Shown one piece after another: positions 23,266 to 35,512 of a stretch of 64,000 nt of DNA (its first letter is position 1; the number at the start of each line of letters is the position of its first letter). The DNA is taken from the NCBI GenBank assembly GCA_013396915.1, contig VWZL01005136.1, forward strand, positions 124,001-188,000. Direction: 5' to 3'. This DNA is from Stercorarius parasiticus (taxonomy: Eukaryota > Chordata > Aves > Charadriiformes > Stercorariidae). The translations under genes and the position numbers were made by a program. The notes beneath the pieces are model-generated. The model did no database searches. It was given only the letters and a program-made list of their open reading frames with translations, and was not told where the DNA came from.

Positions 23266-26200
23266 TATTAAACATTGTGTTTCAGCACAAATTCCTAAAT
23301 AATCAGCTCCTGAACAGCTAACTGCAGGAAAACAGCACTTATTTTATCACTGCACACTTTTGTTATATCACGATATACTTCTGTTTCTTACTTACTTTCC
23401 TGAAATACTGGCTAATGAGTGCTGTTGAGTCCATGTTCTGGGATAAACTGACATTTAACCTGATGCCGTGTGGCAGTTCGTGTGTTCATAGATGTGAACA
23501 GAGTCTGAGAAATAGCCAGAGAGAAACACCTCGGAGGAGGTCTACACCAGGGCACCATCATTGACACCCTTGGATAGAAGCTTGGCATAACGGATGGCAG
23601 ATGCCTCCCCTACAGGCCACCAAGATATAATAATGTAAACTTCTGCCCTGGGAAAACCTGTTACATTTGAGGCAATGGGTGTAATTTATTGTTCTTTTTA
23701 GTTCAGCATTATTGTGAAGCAAGAGATCTTCAGTTTAGTTGAGGTATGTTCTGGGTAAGGTGGCCCTGATTAAGTATCATATCAAAAAAAACCCCTGGAC
23801 TTGGTTGAAATGGGCTGTACAAGAGCTCAGAGCAACATAGACTGCTGATGGTGTAATGCAAAGCAACCGGAGGACTGCTTCCCAAGAAGTGTAAGATGGA
23901 CTTTCCCCTCCCACTGTCACTATGTGTAGCTCTGGACATTTAAAGGCTGAAGTAAATATAGCAGGCTCAGACTTACCCCTTTCCTAGAGGTTTGGTCTGT
24001 TAAAAACTAATGTAAGAAACACTAGAAATCTGGGGACAGCAATGCAAGTTTTTAATAGGATAACCTGGATGTGGATCGATGGTAGTTTAAGGGGAGTTAA
24101 GTCGTAACAGTAACTCTTGTCCCTAATTGTGGAGACAGACAGTTTCCTGAGTTGCTTACTCCACAAATGTTGTTTACATCTTAATGATACAATTAGGATA
24201 GCTTAATAATGTCATTAATTAAAATATCTTAATTCTTCTTTTGTTTACATTTTTGTCTACCCAACCATGGATTTTTCTTTGTCTGGTATTAGCATGCAGA
24301 GTTGGAACTAAGCCTTAGCTTCCTCTTACTGCATTCAGGAAATCAATTTGTTTTGCTAAACCAAAATGGACACACGGTTTCAGGCAGCTGCATTTTAGTG
24401 TGACTAGTAATAGTCATGACATTACCAAGGTGTCAAAAAGAGTTCTTACTGTCTGCATTATTCTGAAGGGAATAAAGTAATTTAAAAAGTGTCACACTGA
24501 GTCTCCTGAATTGATGGCAGTCTTCAGTAGGGTTTGGTACTGGACCCAAAGGGTCATCCTATGTTGAAAAGATGAAAAAAGAAAAGAGAAAAAGGCATCC
24601 TGATACTTAATCAAAATCCATTTATCTGTTCAGAATCATATCTGCAGTCTCCAGTGATTACCAGCCTTCCACAACAACTTCCTGTCCTTCCCATCCCTCC
24701 CTGCCTCCATTGACATTTGGCAGAGGAAGGATGGGTGTCCTTCTGCATTACCTAGTGCCTATGGCCCTGTTCACTCAATTCCTATTCCAAACCTCCCAAA
24801 ACCTCTCTTCCTGATGATGCAGCCAGCCACCCTGACTTTTAGATTCCTGGTGAGGTTTTCAGGACTTTATTAAAACAATTTGCATTTATAATTTATTTCA
24901 AAGTAAGGCAGATTTGGCTTGGCAGGCTGTGGGATGTGATAAACATGGAATTCCAGCAGCAGTAAGTGTTATTTCAAGAAACAGACAAATACTTTAAAGT
25001 TACCCTTTCATTTAGCGGTTTCGTTTTTGGTTAATAGAGTTCTACTCACAGTGAATGACAGCCGAGGCCATGTAACACGGTAGTTTTGTCTAGTTCAGTG
25101 GTAAGGTTACACCTTTTCTTTTGCAACCCTAACCTAAGAAAAGTGACAGGTGCTTATGGAGTCTTACTTCTACACTGCAGCTAGAACCATCACACACATC
25201 AGCGGAGCAGCAACCAAGTCCCATCCATCATCCAGGCAGGACTGGTGGGCTAGAGAACACGGAATATAAAGTGAATGGAAGTGACACACATCAACATTTG
25301 GGTGCAAAATCTCTGTGGGGATTAGCATGTTGTCAGTTCTTGCCTTCCAGTGTACCATAAGCAAATCTGCATCTGTTATGCAACCATTTTATCAGTATAG
25401 CCTTAGCACAGAGTACACGTCAAGAAAATGTTGAGAAAATAAGAACTTTTCCTTGGGGATACCAGAGAACTTCATTAGAAATAACACAGAGTTTTACAGT
25501 TTCCTTGCCAGACTTGATCTTGAGAAAGTGAATTTTTGTTGTCTCACCTACGTTCTGATCTAAGCCCAAAACTCCAGAGTAAACCCCCAAACACTTTGAT
25601 GTCTGTCTTCTGCTCTTCATGAATCAACAACCTTTGTATATAAAATCTCCTGCTGCTTTTAGGATTTTCTTCTTGTCATGGCTGGACTAACGTTTCAGTG
25701 AGCTCACAAACTCCCCACTGAATTCAGTGCTGTCACTGCAAGGGCATTTCAGATACTTGGTTTAGTGCACCTAAAATCAGTTTCTGTGTTTCTACAAAGT
25801 GGTATTCACAAGCACAACGTTATAAATGCCCATAATTCTAAATTATTTTAACCTTTAAGGTTTTAACAGCACTGCTAACACAGATACTCTCTGGTAATAC
25901 TGATTCCAAAAGACTGTTTTCCATGATCTCTAGTTTGGTTTTAATGAAAACCTAGAGATTGCAATCTATGATCCCTCTCCTTGTTTTCCAGTAGCTTTAC
26001 CGTTCAAGAATGATTTTGACTTAAGGCTCTTATATATTTAGGTGCTTTTTTTTCTGCTATTTGCCTTACATATTTCATTTCCCAGTCCATGTAGTTTGCA
26101 TGCTGTTCAGGTGTGATTTCAGTGTGGATAATTTTCTAGAGACACTTTCAACATTGTCTTCTACAGAGGATATGTACAGCATTTTCCAGGGTGCTTAGCT

Positions 26201-29200
26201 TCACATATGCATCAGAGAGGACTTAGTAACGACTTTGAAGTCATTACTAAAATCCTCGTCTCCTTCCACCTGCCTCCCAAGAAGTAAAGTAATTTCATTG
26301 CATTCCATGGTTGCCTCTCCCTGACTGCCAGGCACAAAGAAAATGGTTAATGCTTTTAAAATAGGAAAGCTGAAACTGGCTGGACTTGAAGGGACTGCAG
26401 CTTGGACAGATTGCTTTACCACCTGCCAGATCCAATAAATACCCTCTTTTCCTTTAATATGGCTTAAAGTAAAAAAAAACACCACTAACAACAACAACGC
26501 TCAAGGGTTTAATTTATCAAAAAATGCATTTGTATTTTCCAGACATAGTATGTAATGTTTGACTCTCTGGACAAAAATCAGTAATTCCAGAGGAAGACAC
26601 ACTCAATCCAATGAGTCATCTTTAAAGGAAATGTACTTCAAATTCACATTGTCCTTTCAATACTACCTTCTGTCATTGATGACAATTCCTACATGTCCCA
26701 AGACACTTTTACTTGGGCTTCCTGCAGCTCCTGGAGAAAGCCAGGGGACATCCCACCTGCAGTTTTCTAGGGAAGAGTGTTTGCTCTAAATATAAAGCAG
26801 AAAGGCAGAAACTGGAACAAGAACAAACCTCTGGGCACTTGCAGTCAACCTGTATTAAGAATGGCAGCACTGACACCACCACTGTATCATAGCCAGTCCC
26901 TCTGCACTACCTGTGGCTATCAGCTTCTAAGAAATGCCAAGTGTCATCAGCTTGTACTAGAACCTTAAATACATAATGCCTCCCAACACAACTCTTAGCT
27001 AAACTGTACGTAACTGCAGGCTCTCAGCCACACTCTGTTCAACTTCAATGGCTGATCCAGCTTGCCAATTGGTTTGGATGTCACAGCATAGTTGAAAAAA
27101 ATAAGAAGCATAGTTCAACTCCTCATTTTTGAGACTGCTGTGTCTTCTTCACGCCTAGATCGGGGCCTTTCTATTTTGCAGCCTATCAAAACCTAAGTGA
27201 AGTTAGGATTTCAGGGCCACCTTCTGCCGTGTGTTTACTGACACCAGCAATCACAGAAGCAGTTGGAATACAGGGTACTTCATTCAGTTCGGCAAACTGC
27301 TTCACCTCCCCTTCTCATCATCTAAAGTGCTGAGACTGAATTTAGTGGTTGGCTATGTATAACACAGCCCCCTGTGTGGGCATGTAAGTGTCTGCTACTG
27401 CTACCTGCTGAATTAATTGCTTATCTAGGGAAAGCTGGCAATCCTGTGGGACTTGTGCTTTCAGCACAGAAGGACCTGGCTTCGCTCTCTTCAGGCAGTA
27501 GAGTTAGTATCCTGGGAATTGTTACACAAGTACAGTTACACTTCAGAACAGATGTTCAAATCCACTGGGGACAAGTACCAAGGCACTTTGGAAATTCCCA
27601 TTTGTGTAAATCTGCCTCTGTATTGCCCAAATTGCACTACAAACACGGTCCTAATTGGCCTGAAGTACCCAAGAAACAGCTTTCTGAAGGCTTAAGCTTT
27701 CTGAAAATGTAAGAAGGACTCTACAGCTGAATTTCGATGTACATTTTGCGTACTTCTGCATGAAAGGAAACAGGTTCTGTTTGCTACCTACTCCCTTTTC
27801 CCATGGCTGCTTGCTCCAGCATTACCTCTTCTATCTCTTCTACTGCTCATCTAGTATGACTGAAAATAGCCGATTCATTTTGACAGGTTATTTTTCAGAC
27901 AGATTGGTTGTCTGTTATAGTTCAGGGCACAAACACTTGCATTTGCACAACAGAGATGGAGGAGAAGGATTGAGGAAGGAGGCCTGGGATTGTTTAAACA
28001 TAAGCTATAAGCAACACAGCTGAATGAGAAACCATAGCTGGAATTCTGTTCCATGTTTTTTCTCTACTACCCAGCAAATGAAAGTTGTGATTATTTCTCT
28101 ACTCCAATCTCACAGAAGAGCAAAATGGGGGGCAGAGGACCATAAAAAGGAAGTGATTCATCTCCACTTCCTGTGAAGATCAGCAGTGTTTTTCTGGACG
28201 ATTTTTTGCTTAGCGTGAGCTTTGTGTGTGCTGCAGCTGTGAACCTGCCGAAGAGCTGCTCTAGGAATACTGGTATCAATGGTTTGCAATGTGAAACAGT
28301 TGATGCCAGGGTCATGTTCTGCCACATGGACTGTTCATCTTTCCCATCTGGAAGTCTGTGAACATTGGGCCTTCTTGTCCCTGCTAGGGAAGGAGTAACA
28401 CAGTTAACCACAACCATGGAGCTGACTACAGGAAAGGGAGAGTTGCCAAGGTTTTTTTCAGAAGTCCCCACACAAACACTGAGGGTATGCAATTGTACAC
28501 AACTGTCCTGCAGGGAAGCTGCTTCAGCCATCTTCAGAAGTAGCAGGTCAGGTGAAAGTGTCACAAACGAACTGAAAACAGCCTTCATTTGGCAGTGGGC
28601 ATAGTCAGAAAAGACTGCTTTTTTCCAGTCCTAGTCCTTATTCTCCCACTGGCAACGGTGAATGGAACAATATTTTAACAGGTAAAGTCCTCCATTCGTT
28701 TTTATGGACTAAGGAATGCCCAGTAGCCAAAAGGCTTGTTTCTGTTGCTTTATAATCTAAGCACAACGTAACAGACTACATCCCATTGCCAATGTCTGCC
28801 CTGGGCAACAGCAACAACCTTCTTCAGACTGAAGAAACTCAAGTTTTCTTAAATATTGAACATTCGAATCCAGGTAACATAAGGATGAGTGTGAAAGGCT
28901 TCAAATTCCAGAAGATTTTCCAAGGGAGATTGTTAGGTGGTAACCTAGAGTGATTTTCTTTTCTTTACGTTTATCTCCTACCACTGTAACTTCATTTGCT
29001 TCCACTGATTTTTCTCTTGATTTTGTTATATCTGATTTACATCTTTATGAAAGAGAACAAGATCAAAGCAATGATGAAATCACTAAGAGTCACTTCGTGA
29101 TTTATTCTTCGCGCTGTCACCAAAGTAGAACAGTTTCATAATCAACACAGATCTCTTTATAGACATTAGTCCAGGAAAGCATTAAAGTGCCAGCCCAAGT

Positions 29201-32200
29201 CTACTCCTGTTCAGGAAAACATGTCTTGAGCTCACATATATTACTGAGTAGATATCCCTTCCTGAATTAAGGTGATCTGAAAAAAATATAATTCTATATG
29301 GATGATGCTGTAGGACACTAAGTGGCATCAATGATAACCCAAAGAACACATCACTGTAACTAATTTTCTGTGCAGGCATTTACTCTGTGTGTGTACTCTG
29401 GAGGTATACCTGAGGAAAAAATTGTCCTATTGAGCAGGAAATATAGATGTGGAACTAGGACACTTCTGCTTTTATCTTCACATTTTCTTGGTGCTTTTTT
29501 AGCTAATTATTTTATTCCTTGCTCACTTCAAAGTTCCTGCTAAATTTACTTCAACAATTTCACAGATTCTGGTTAGAGGATTTTTTCCTTTTCAGAATCA
29601 AATGTGAAATACATTAAGAAGTAAAAATAAGATGCTGTAAGAAAAAATGTCACTGAGTTGCATTTCACTAAACACAAAAGAGAAATAAGAAAGAGTGACA
29701 TCAGTGAGGCAATCAATATACAGGTTACAGTTCAGAAAAACAGCCTGCACACATAAAGGAGAAATAGTTTGATGGAATGGTATTAAGTCAGAGTGAAGTT
29801 TCAGAAAAGCTCAGATAAACATCATCCACTTGTGATCGGCTTTTCTCACATTTCTTAAATGGTTATGCTTATAACAGATGAAAACAAGAACAGTGCACTT
29901 ATTTTATTCACATTTTCAGCACAGTATAGGTAAAACAGCCACAAGATGGCAATACACCATCCTGTGAAAGAAAATTACTACATGTTGTCTGATTTTAACC
30001 CCTCCACGCATGGCTGAAATGCACTGCCTTTTTAGCTTCAGAAAATATAATGAGGAATAGACAGAAAGTTAATAATTTTAAGAAAAAATAACTAATCCCA
30101 CTGCTGCTTATAAATGTATTGTTTCTCATTTCTTTTCACTTTCCTGTGGTTTCTCTCCAGTTACTGCTGTTTGCTGTGTGCAGGGAGCTATTGGTTTGAA
30201 TGAGCGAAAGTGCTAGGGGATGCAATATCCACTAGCATCTCCGTGGTGAGGGACAGGTCTCTACTTGTGAATGTTGCAAAGACTAAAGCTGATTGCTCTT
30301 GCCAGTCAAAGGATGGCTCCATCAGCAGTGAGAAGGAAACAGATGCCCTTCTCCCCTGGAACAATGAAAATAGAGACAGCATAATGTTACGAAGACGTGT
30401 GGAAATGGGATAATGCAATGTTCAAAGCCGTGCTCTAAGGGACTTACAATGGGAACTTCTGTAGTAAACTGAAGACTGTAATTGTAAGAGGTGGCAAAAA
30501 GACACCTAAATGCCTTGCCTGAGCACACAATAGCACGGAGTCACCAGTTATGAGGTAGCTGCAAAAAAGGCTAATGTAATTATAGGATGCAGCAGGTGAA
30601 GTGCATTTTTCAGATGTTCTGGGAGGACGCGGCACTGCTGCTTGTTTGCATTCCACTTGTACCGCAGCAATCCGGTACGTCAGGGCACTGCTGACAGGGC
30701 ACAGAGACGGTTCCCCTCCTTTTCCCTGGAAACGTAACTCTGCTTTCTGATGTGGTTATGAGGCAGGATGTTGGGAAGTGTCTGATTGACGTACTGCATT
30801 TACAGAGTCAGGATTAAATTAATCACTAGATCTGAAGGCAGGAGGAAGTTTTCCTCAGGTCAGAAGGTCAGGGATTGTTGGATATGGTTTATGCCTTCCT
30901 GGGTAACAGGAGGGTGTTACTTACATCCTAAGGCAACCTGGGAATTTCTTCTGAAAGTGCTTGCCTCTTTTCTTCTTGTGATGTGCTGCAGCTGACTTTT
31001 GATCTTCTGCTACTGCCTTCAGCTAGTGACATGTTGTGCAGAACAGGTAGATCTGTGGGCTGCCTTCAGTAAATGCTCGTTAGATCGTGCACTACAATCG
31101 GAGGGCTCTGGGCTAGAACAATAGTCATATGATCCTATAGAGTAAAATTTATTAGTCCTTGTCCCTAAATGCTTGGGTTAGAAACGCTAAAGGAAGTTAC
31201 AAGTTAAATGAATCACCAATTTAGCTTTAGACCACAAACAGGCAAGCTCTAGATGACAAGTTTTATTCCATTTCCATAATTCTGAGTAATTTATTCCCTA
31301 CTCTGCTGGCTTTGAATTGCCGTCTCGCGACTACATTCTCAGATTGCCTGCTGTTCATAAAGATCAGAATAACCAATCTGTTAAATTGTTGACCATTCCT
31401 GATGATCCCTTCATGCTATTTTGTCCTCTGCATAAAACCAAACAATGCAAATTGAAATCTTTCCTGTCTCTTGTAGACAGCTGGGCTATAGTTTGTAACT
31501 GGAGTTTGAATTGCTAATACAGTTTTGATTACAGTTCCCCATCTTTCTTGTGTAGATTTGAAATTTAACAAGGAGTTAACAACTGTAGGCATCAACCTAC
31601 ACATTTGTTATTTGATTGCTCTCTATGTTTCTTATTGATTTCACTAAAGGGTTGATGTATACTCTGATTAACCACTTTGATTCTTTTATTGTAAATAAAA
31701 TTGCACTTCAGCTACTTTCTGCTCCTCACTGATGCACACTTTCAATGAAGATAAATATGTTTTTCTTGTAGGAATTGCACAGATTGAGAGATGTTTAATG
31801 AGTAGTCCAGTGTTTTCTTCTAAATACTATTTACTCTGGGTACGCCAGAACAAAGGCATCATGATGCTGATGGAACTGTTTCACATGACTACTATCCACG
31901 CATGGAATATATTCAAGCTGTAGGGTAATGCCAGGGAATCACGGCTCACACGTTGAAAATAGCAAGGATAGAGATAACTGGCAGTTAGAGGGTCTGTGTT
32001 TCTCAAATACTAGATGGTGCCAGTAGATCTTTTGACATTACACTTTGGTTCCATCTTTTCTTGTCAGCATAATCACTAGTCTATAGCAATCTGAGTTGTA
32101 GTTGTTACTGGAGTTACAATGGCTTTTTATTAGACATTGTTTCATTGATGCCAGATTTGGAAGGAAAAAAAGAGTAAATTCCACCTCTTCTTTCCTCTCC

Positions 32201-32965
32201 TTCGTGCACGTGAATGTCCATGAATGCCTTCATGCCAACTACTACACAATAAATGTGTTGTGGTTAAAAGGGAAAAGAGAGAACACTCATGGAAAAAAAG
32301 ATATCTCTACCGTTTCAAAACAGCTCCTTACTATAGAGTCTGAGGTGTGGAAGAGGTTATTAGACTACTATGGCTGCTTCAGAATTTTCAGTGCCTGCTT
32401 TTCTCATTCAAAAATGTGTTTTTTCAGAAGAAGCTTGTTTGTGGGAAAGGCTTAGTCTCATTTTTTTTAATGTGAATTTTGACATCTTTAGCCTTCTGAA
32501 AAATAAACAAATCCATTTCTTCCTGTCAACTAACATTTCCATTAGAAAATTAAGCCACTTCTAAAAACATGACATTCAAACTGATTGAAAAAGGTGCAGT
32601 GTGACCTCTCTGGCTAGTCATGCTTTTTCCATATGCTTCATTTGTGAATACTTTGGAGATTTTGACTATTGTGATTTAGCCAGGGAAAGTGCAAAATCTT
32701 ACAAATTTTCACAGAAGGGGAACACTATTTTTCATGCAGCTTTACTGATCGTGTTACTCTCCTGACCATTTTTTTTTTAACTCCACAGTCTACCTTCTAT
32801 ATGTGCAAAAATATTTTCATTATATTCCTGTGCTCCTGTGTCATAAGCCCTATACCTTCCTCACTTCAAAAAAGGCTCCAAGAGGCTCCAACCAAACTCC
32901 AGTTTGGTTTCCTCCCTACTCTTGGCTTTCTGGTTCATGCTTTCGATTTGTTTCTTGCGGAGTGT
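23266..32965. other. 9.7-kb non-coding stretch, nothing recognised
   Basis: I see no interspersed repeat with a surviving signature, no RNA gene and no exon with a recognisable product. The longest ATG-initiated open frame of the window lies here on the minus strand (28091-28588, 165 codons), but it shows no domain and no transcript context. A 12-bp palindrome AGATTGCAATCT, containing a C/EBP-like core, is at 25956-25967. Confidence 0.5.
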
Positions 32966-32970
32966 GGTAT
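32966..32970. repeat. Target-site duplication, left copy (GGTAT)
   Basis: GGTAT directly precedes the LTR terminus TG at 32971 and is repeated exactly after the CA terminus at 33606-33610. Confidence 0.88.
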
Positions 32971-33605
32971 TGTTATGGTTTGAGGAAGCCACAATTTATT
33001 GTCGTTTAGACAATTATTCTATCACCCGATGACCCCTCCCTACCCGGGAAGGGGAATCGAGAAAAACAAGGAAACACGAGGGTTGAAATACAAACAGATT
33101 TAATAGAACAAGAATAAATAATTAACATTAATAACACTAAAGAACCAATATTGATACCGATAAAAAATATACAAGGATTATACTCAGCCCGTTCTATCAG
33201 TAGGAAGCTGTGCACTCGCAGATGTGAACAGCAAATGCCAGACACTGTGAGTGTTACGGCTTTAGGGGGAAGGGCTCAGGGGTCTGGCACTGGGGCAAGA
33301 AGTTCTTTGGACTGCTGCCATCAAAGGAGAGAGAAAACTACACAGCAAACTTTCTAATTTATATTGAATGTGACGTTCTTGGTATGAAATAACCCTGTTG
33401 GCCAGCCTGGGTCAAGTGCCTGGGTCTCGCTCTTCCTCATCCCTGCACCTGGCAAGGCTTAAAAACACTGAGACCTTGAAACCCACATAGCCTAGCTGGC
33501 TATAATGGAAATATTTTCACAAATTCAGACACTAGAGTCTTCTAAAAGTGCAGTTTTCCCAGGCATTAGAAGATAAATTAGTCCTGTGTCGCTCAAACTA
33601 GGACA
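32971..33605 (-). mobile_element. Solo LTR of an endogenous retrovirus (ERVL-like), minus strand
   Basis: The element begins TGTTATGG and ends TAGGACA on the plus strand, so it has TG...CA termini. It is bracketed by an exact 5-bp duplication GGTAT (32966-32970 and 33606-33610). Read on the minus strand, it has a TATA box (TATAAA, 33363 down to 33358). About 260 bp further on it has the polyadenylation signal ATTAAA (33104 down to 33099), followed by TTTCAACCCTCGTG and the U5 end. This order fixes the orientation. A 5-bp target duplication is typical of class III (ERVL) elements. No internal retroviral region or partner LTR is nearby, so this is a solo LTR left by recombination. The open frames inside it are not genes. 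Confidence 0.88.
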
Positions 33606-33610
33606 GGTAT
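33606..33610. repeat. Target-site duplication, right copy (GGTAT)
   Basis: This is an exact copy of 32966-32970, immediately after the LTR terminus ...GGACA at 33605. Confidence 0.88.
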
Positions 33611-34254
33611 ATGTCACTGTGACCTTCTATGGCTCGTTTCATTCTGTGTAAAATGATAGCTAGATATTGCTAGATACCTGAGGATGGGGAATTCTGACCT
33701 GATACTGATTTTGCACTTTATCTGAAGTGCGCAAGAACAGTACAAACAGAAGTCTTAGATCTGTGTTACTGCTAGAACACATGTAGAACTCCAAGGGTTA
33801 AAATCTGATTGCCGTTATAGGAAGTTAAACTATGTAGGAAGGAACAGAAAAGACTGGAACAAAAATCAGGACCATTCTCAGTGAATTTAGCTGAGAACTG
33901 TGCACAGCTGTTTTTGTAGATGCTATGCTATATCAAGATAATTATATTCTGTGTAGTTTTGAGCTATTTCTTCTTTTTGTTTCCTGTATCCAAACAGAGT
34001 ACTTTATGAGTGACTCAAGGAAAACAGAATCACCTGTCTCTAGTAAGTTAAAAATGCAGGTACCAAACTTTTCTGTTATAAGTGTACCATTTCTGTGCAT
34101 TTAAATGGGTAAGTACACATTAAGATCGCTATAAGCCTTTCAGCCAAACTTTTCACAGCTCTTTGTTCTCTCACTCTTTTCAGCCATAAATATTTTCCTG
34201 ATATCCTTCCTTTCCTTTTCTTTACTCTGACTCATTGATCACACATCACTAATG
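33611..34254. other. Short non-coding stretch, nothing recognised
   Basis: This AT-rich sequence lies between the solo LTR and the MIR-like fragment. No exon, repeat signature or RNA gene is seen. Confidence 0.5.
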
Positions 34255-34365
34255 GGTTTTTTTCTGCTTCAGTTTCTCCATCTGTGAAATGAGGAACATC
34301 TATATTTGCTGTTGTGTCAAGGTAATAGATGTATTAGAAATGCCTCAGCTAGTCATTGCTATGTT
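34255..34365 (+). mobile_element. MIR-type SINE fragment
   Basis: The core word CTTCAGTTTCTCCATCTGTG followed by AAATGAGGAAC is the hallmark of MIR elements, whose consensus reads CCTCAGTTTCC(C/T)CATCTGTAAAATGGGGA. Downstream, GCTGTTGTGTCAAGGTAATAG aligns loosely with the MIR segment containing TTGTGAGGATTAAATGAG. The tRNA-like head is not recognisable, so this is a 5'-incomplete, old copy. Confidence 0.65.
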
Positions 34366-34785
34366 CCCCTTTGTAGGCAGCTTCTTAAATCAAACCACTG
34401 AGGTACTACTTCTCCATGCTCTGAGGCACTGTAATTTGGTGTGTTCAAATACTGCTGCTATTCTAAGCTATCTTGAAAGAAGGGGAAAATACCTTCTGAT
34501 CTAACATTTAGAGAGGTAAACTCTTCCTGGGAAGAAGGTGGCTGACTTGTTTGTAAATGGGATAAAATACGCAAAATTTAGAATACCTTGGGCTAGTGAT
34601 TTACATCAGAAAGAGCAGATGTAAAATGTTACAATATTCAAATTTGGTTGTTGTCGTGGTTTTTCTTTTTGTGTGTGTGCGTGCGTGCATGCTCTTGATA
34701 ACTTTCAGCGACTTATGAGAATTACAAAGGCAATGGAGAAACAGGCCATTGGATTTGCTCATGAGGTATAGATTAAGACAGTCCT

Positions 34786-35512
34786 TCACAGAATCACAGA
34801 CTGGTTGATGTTGGAAGGGTCATCTGGTCCAACCCCACTGCTCAAGCAGGGCTACCTGGAGCTAGTTGCCCAGAACCATGCCCAGGCAGCTTTTGAATAT
34901 CTCTAAGGATGGAGACACCACAACCTCTCTGAGCAACCAGTGCCCGGGCTCCATCACCCTCACAGTGAAAAAGCGTAAAAGCGTTTCCTGATGTTTGGAG
35001 GGAACCTGTTGTGTTTCAGTTTGTGCCCACTGCCTCTGGTCCTGTCACTGGGCACTGCTAGAAAAGAGCCTGGCTCCATCCTCTTCGCATCCTCCCTTCA
35101 GGTATTTATATACATTGATGAGATCTCCCCTGAGATTTCTCTTCTTCAGACTGAGTCCCAGCTCTCTCAGCCTTTCACAGAATCACAGAATGGTAGGGTT
35201 GGAAGGGACCTCTGGAGATCATCTAGTCCAACCCCCCTGCCAGAGCAGGTTCACCCAGAGCTTTCCTCATAAGGAGAGGATGTTTCAGTCTCTTAATCAT
35301 CTCAGTGGTGCTTTGCTGGACTCTCTCCAGTATGTCCGTGCTTCTTTTGTACTAGGAAGCCCAGAGCTGGACCCAGCACTCCAGGTGTGGCCTCACCAGT
35401 GCTGAGCAGAGGGGATGGATCACCTCCCTCAACGTACAGGCAACACTCCTAATTCAACCCAGGATAGCATACCATTAGCCTTCAAAGACAGGAGCACAGT
35501 TGTGGCTTCACA
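34786..35512 (-). mobile_element. CR1 LINE, minus strand, interrupted by a nested CR1
   Basis: The plus strand starts with TCACAGAATCACAGA, the reverse complement of the CR1 terminal octamers. It then runs backwards through the 3' UTR and the end of the reverse-transcriptase ORF. Recognisable words include GTCATCTGGTCCAACCCC, TTTATATACATTGATGAGAT, GGACTCTCTCCAGTATGT and CTCCAGGTGTGGCCTCACC. The copy is interrupted at 35177-35260 by a second CR1 fragment; removing it rejoins the host sequence cleanly. The far end (about 35450-35512) is more diverged and its limit is approximate. It has no intact reading frame. Confidence 0.92.
35177..35260 (-). mobile_element. CR1 LINE, short copy nested inside another CR1
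   Basis: An 84-bp insertion begins ACAGAATCACAGAATGGTAG, continues GGAAGGGACCTCTGGAGATC and ends near CACCCAGAG. This is again the reverse complement of a CR1 3' tail, but of a different subfamily from its host. It lies inside the host CR1 exactly where the host should read CAGCCTTTCCTCATAAG. CTTTC is repeated on both sides (35172-35176 and 35261-35265), so a 5-bp target duplication is possible. The insertion must be younger than its host. Confidence 0.9.

Noticed and set aside
28091..28588. Minus-strand ATG frame of 165 codons
   Set aside because: It is the longest ATG frame apart from repeats and the CpG island, but has no recognisable domain, no splice context and no compositional coding signal. 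A frame of this size is not surprising in 64 kb.
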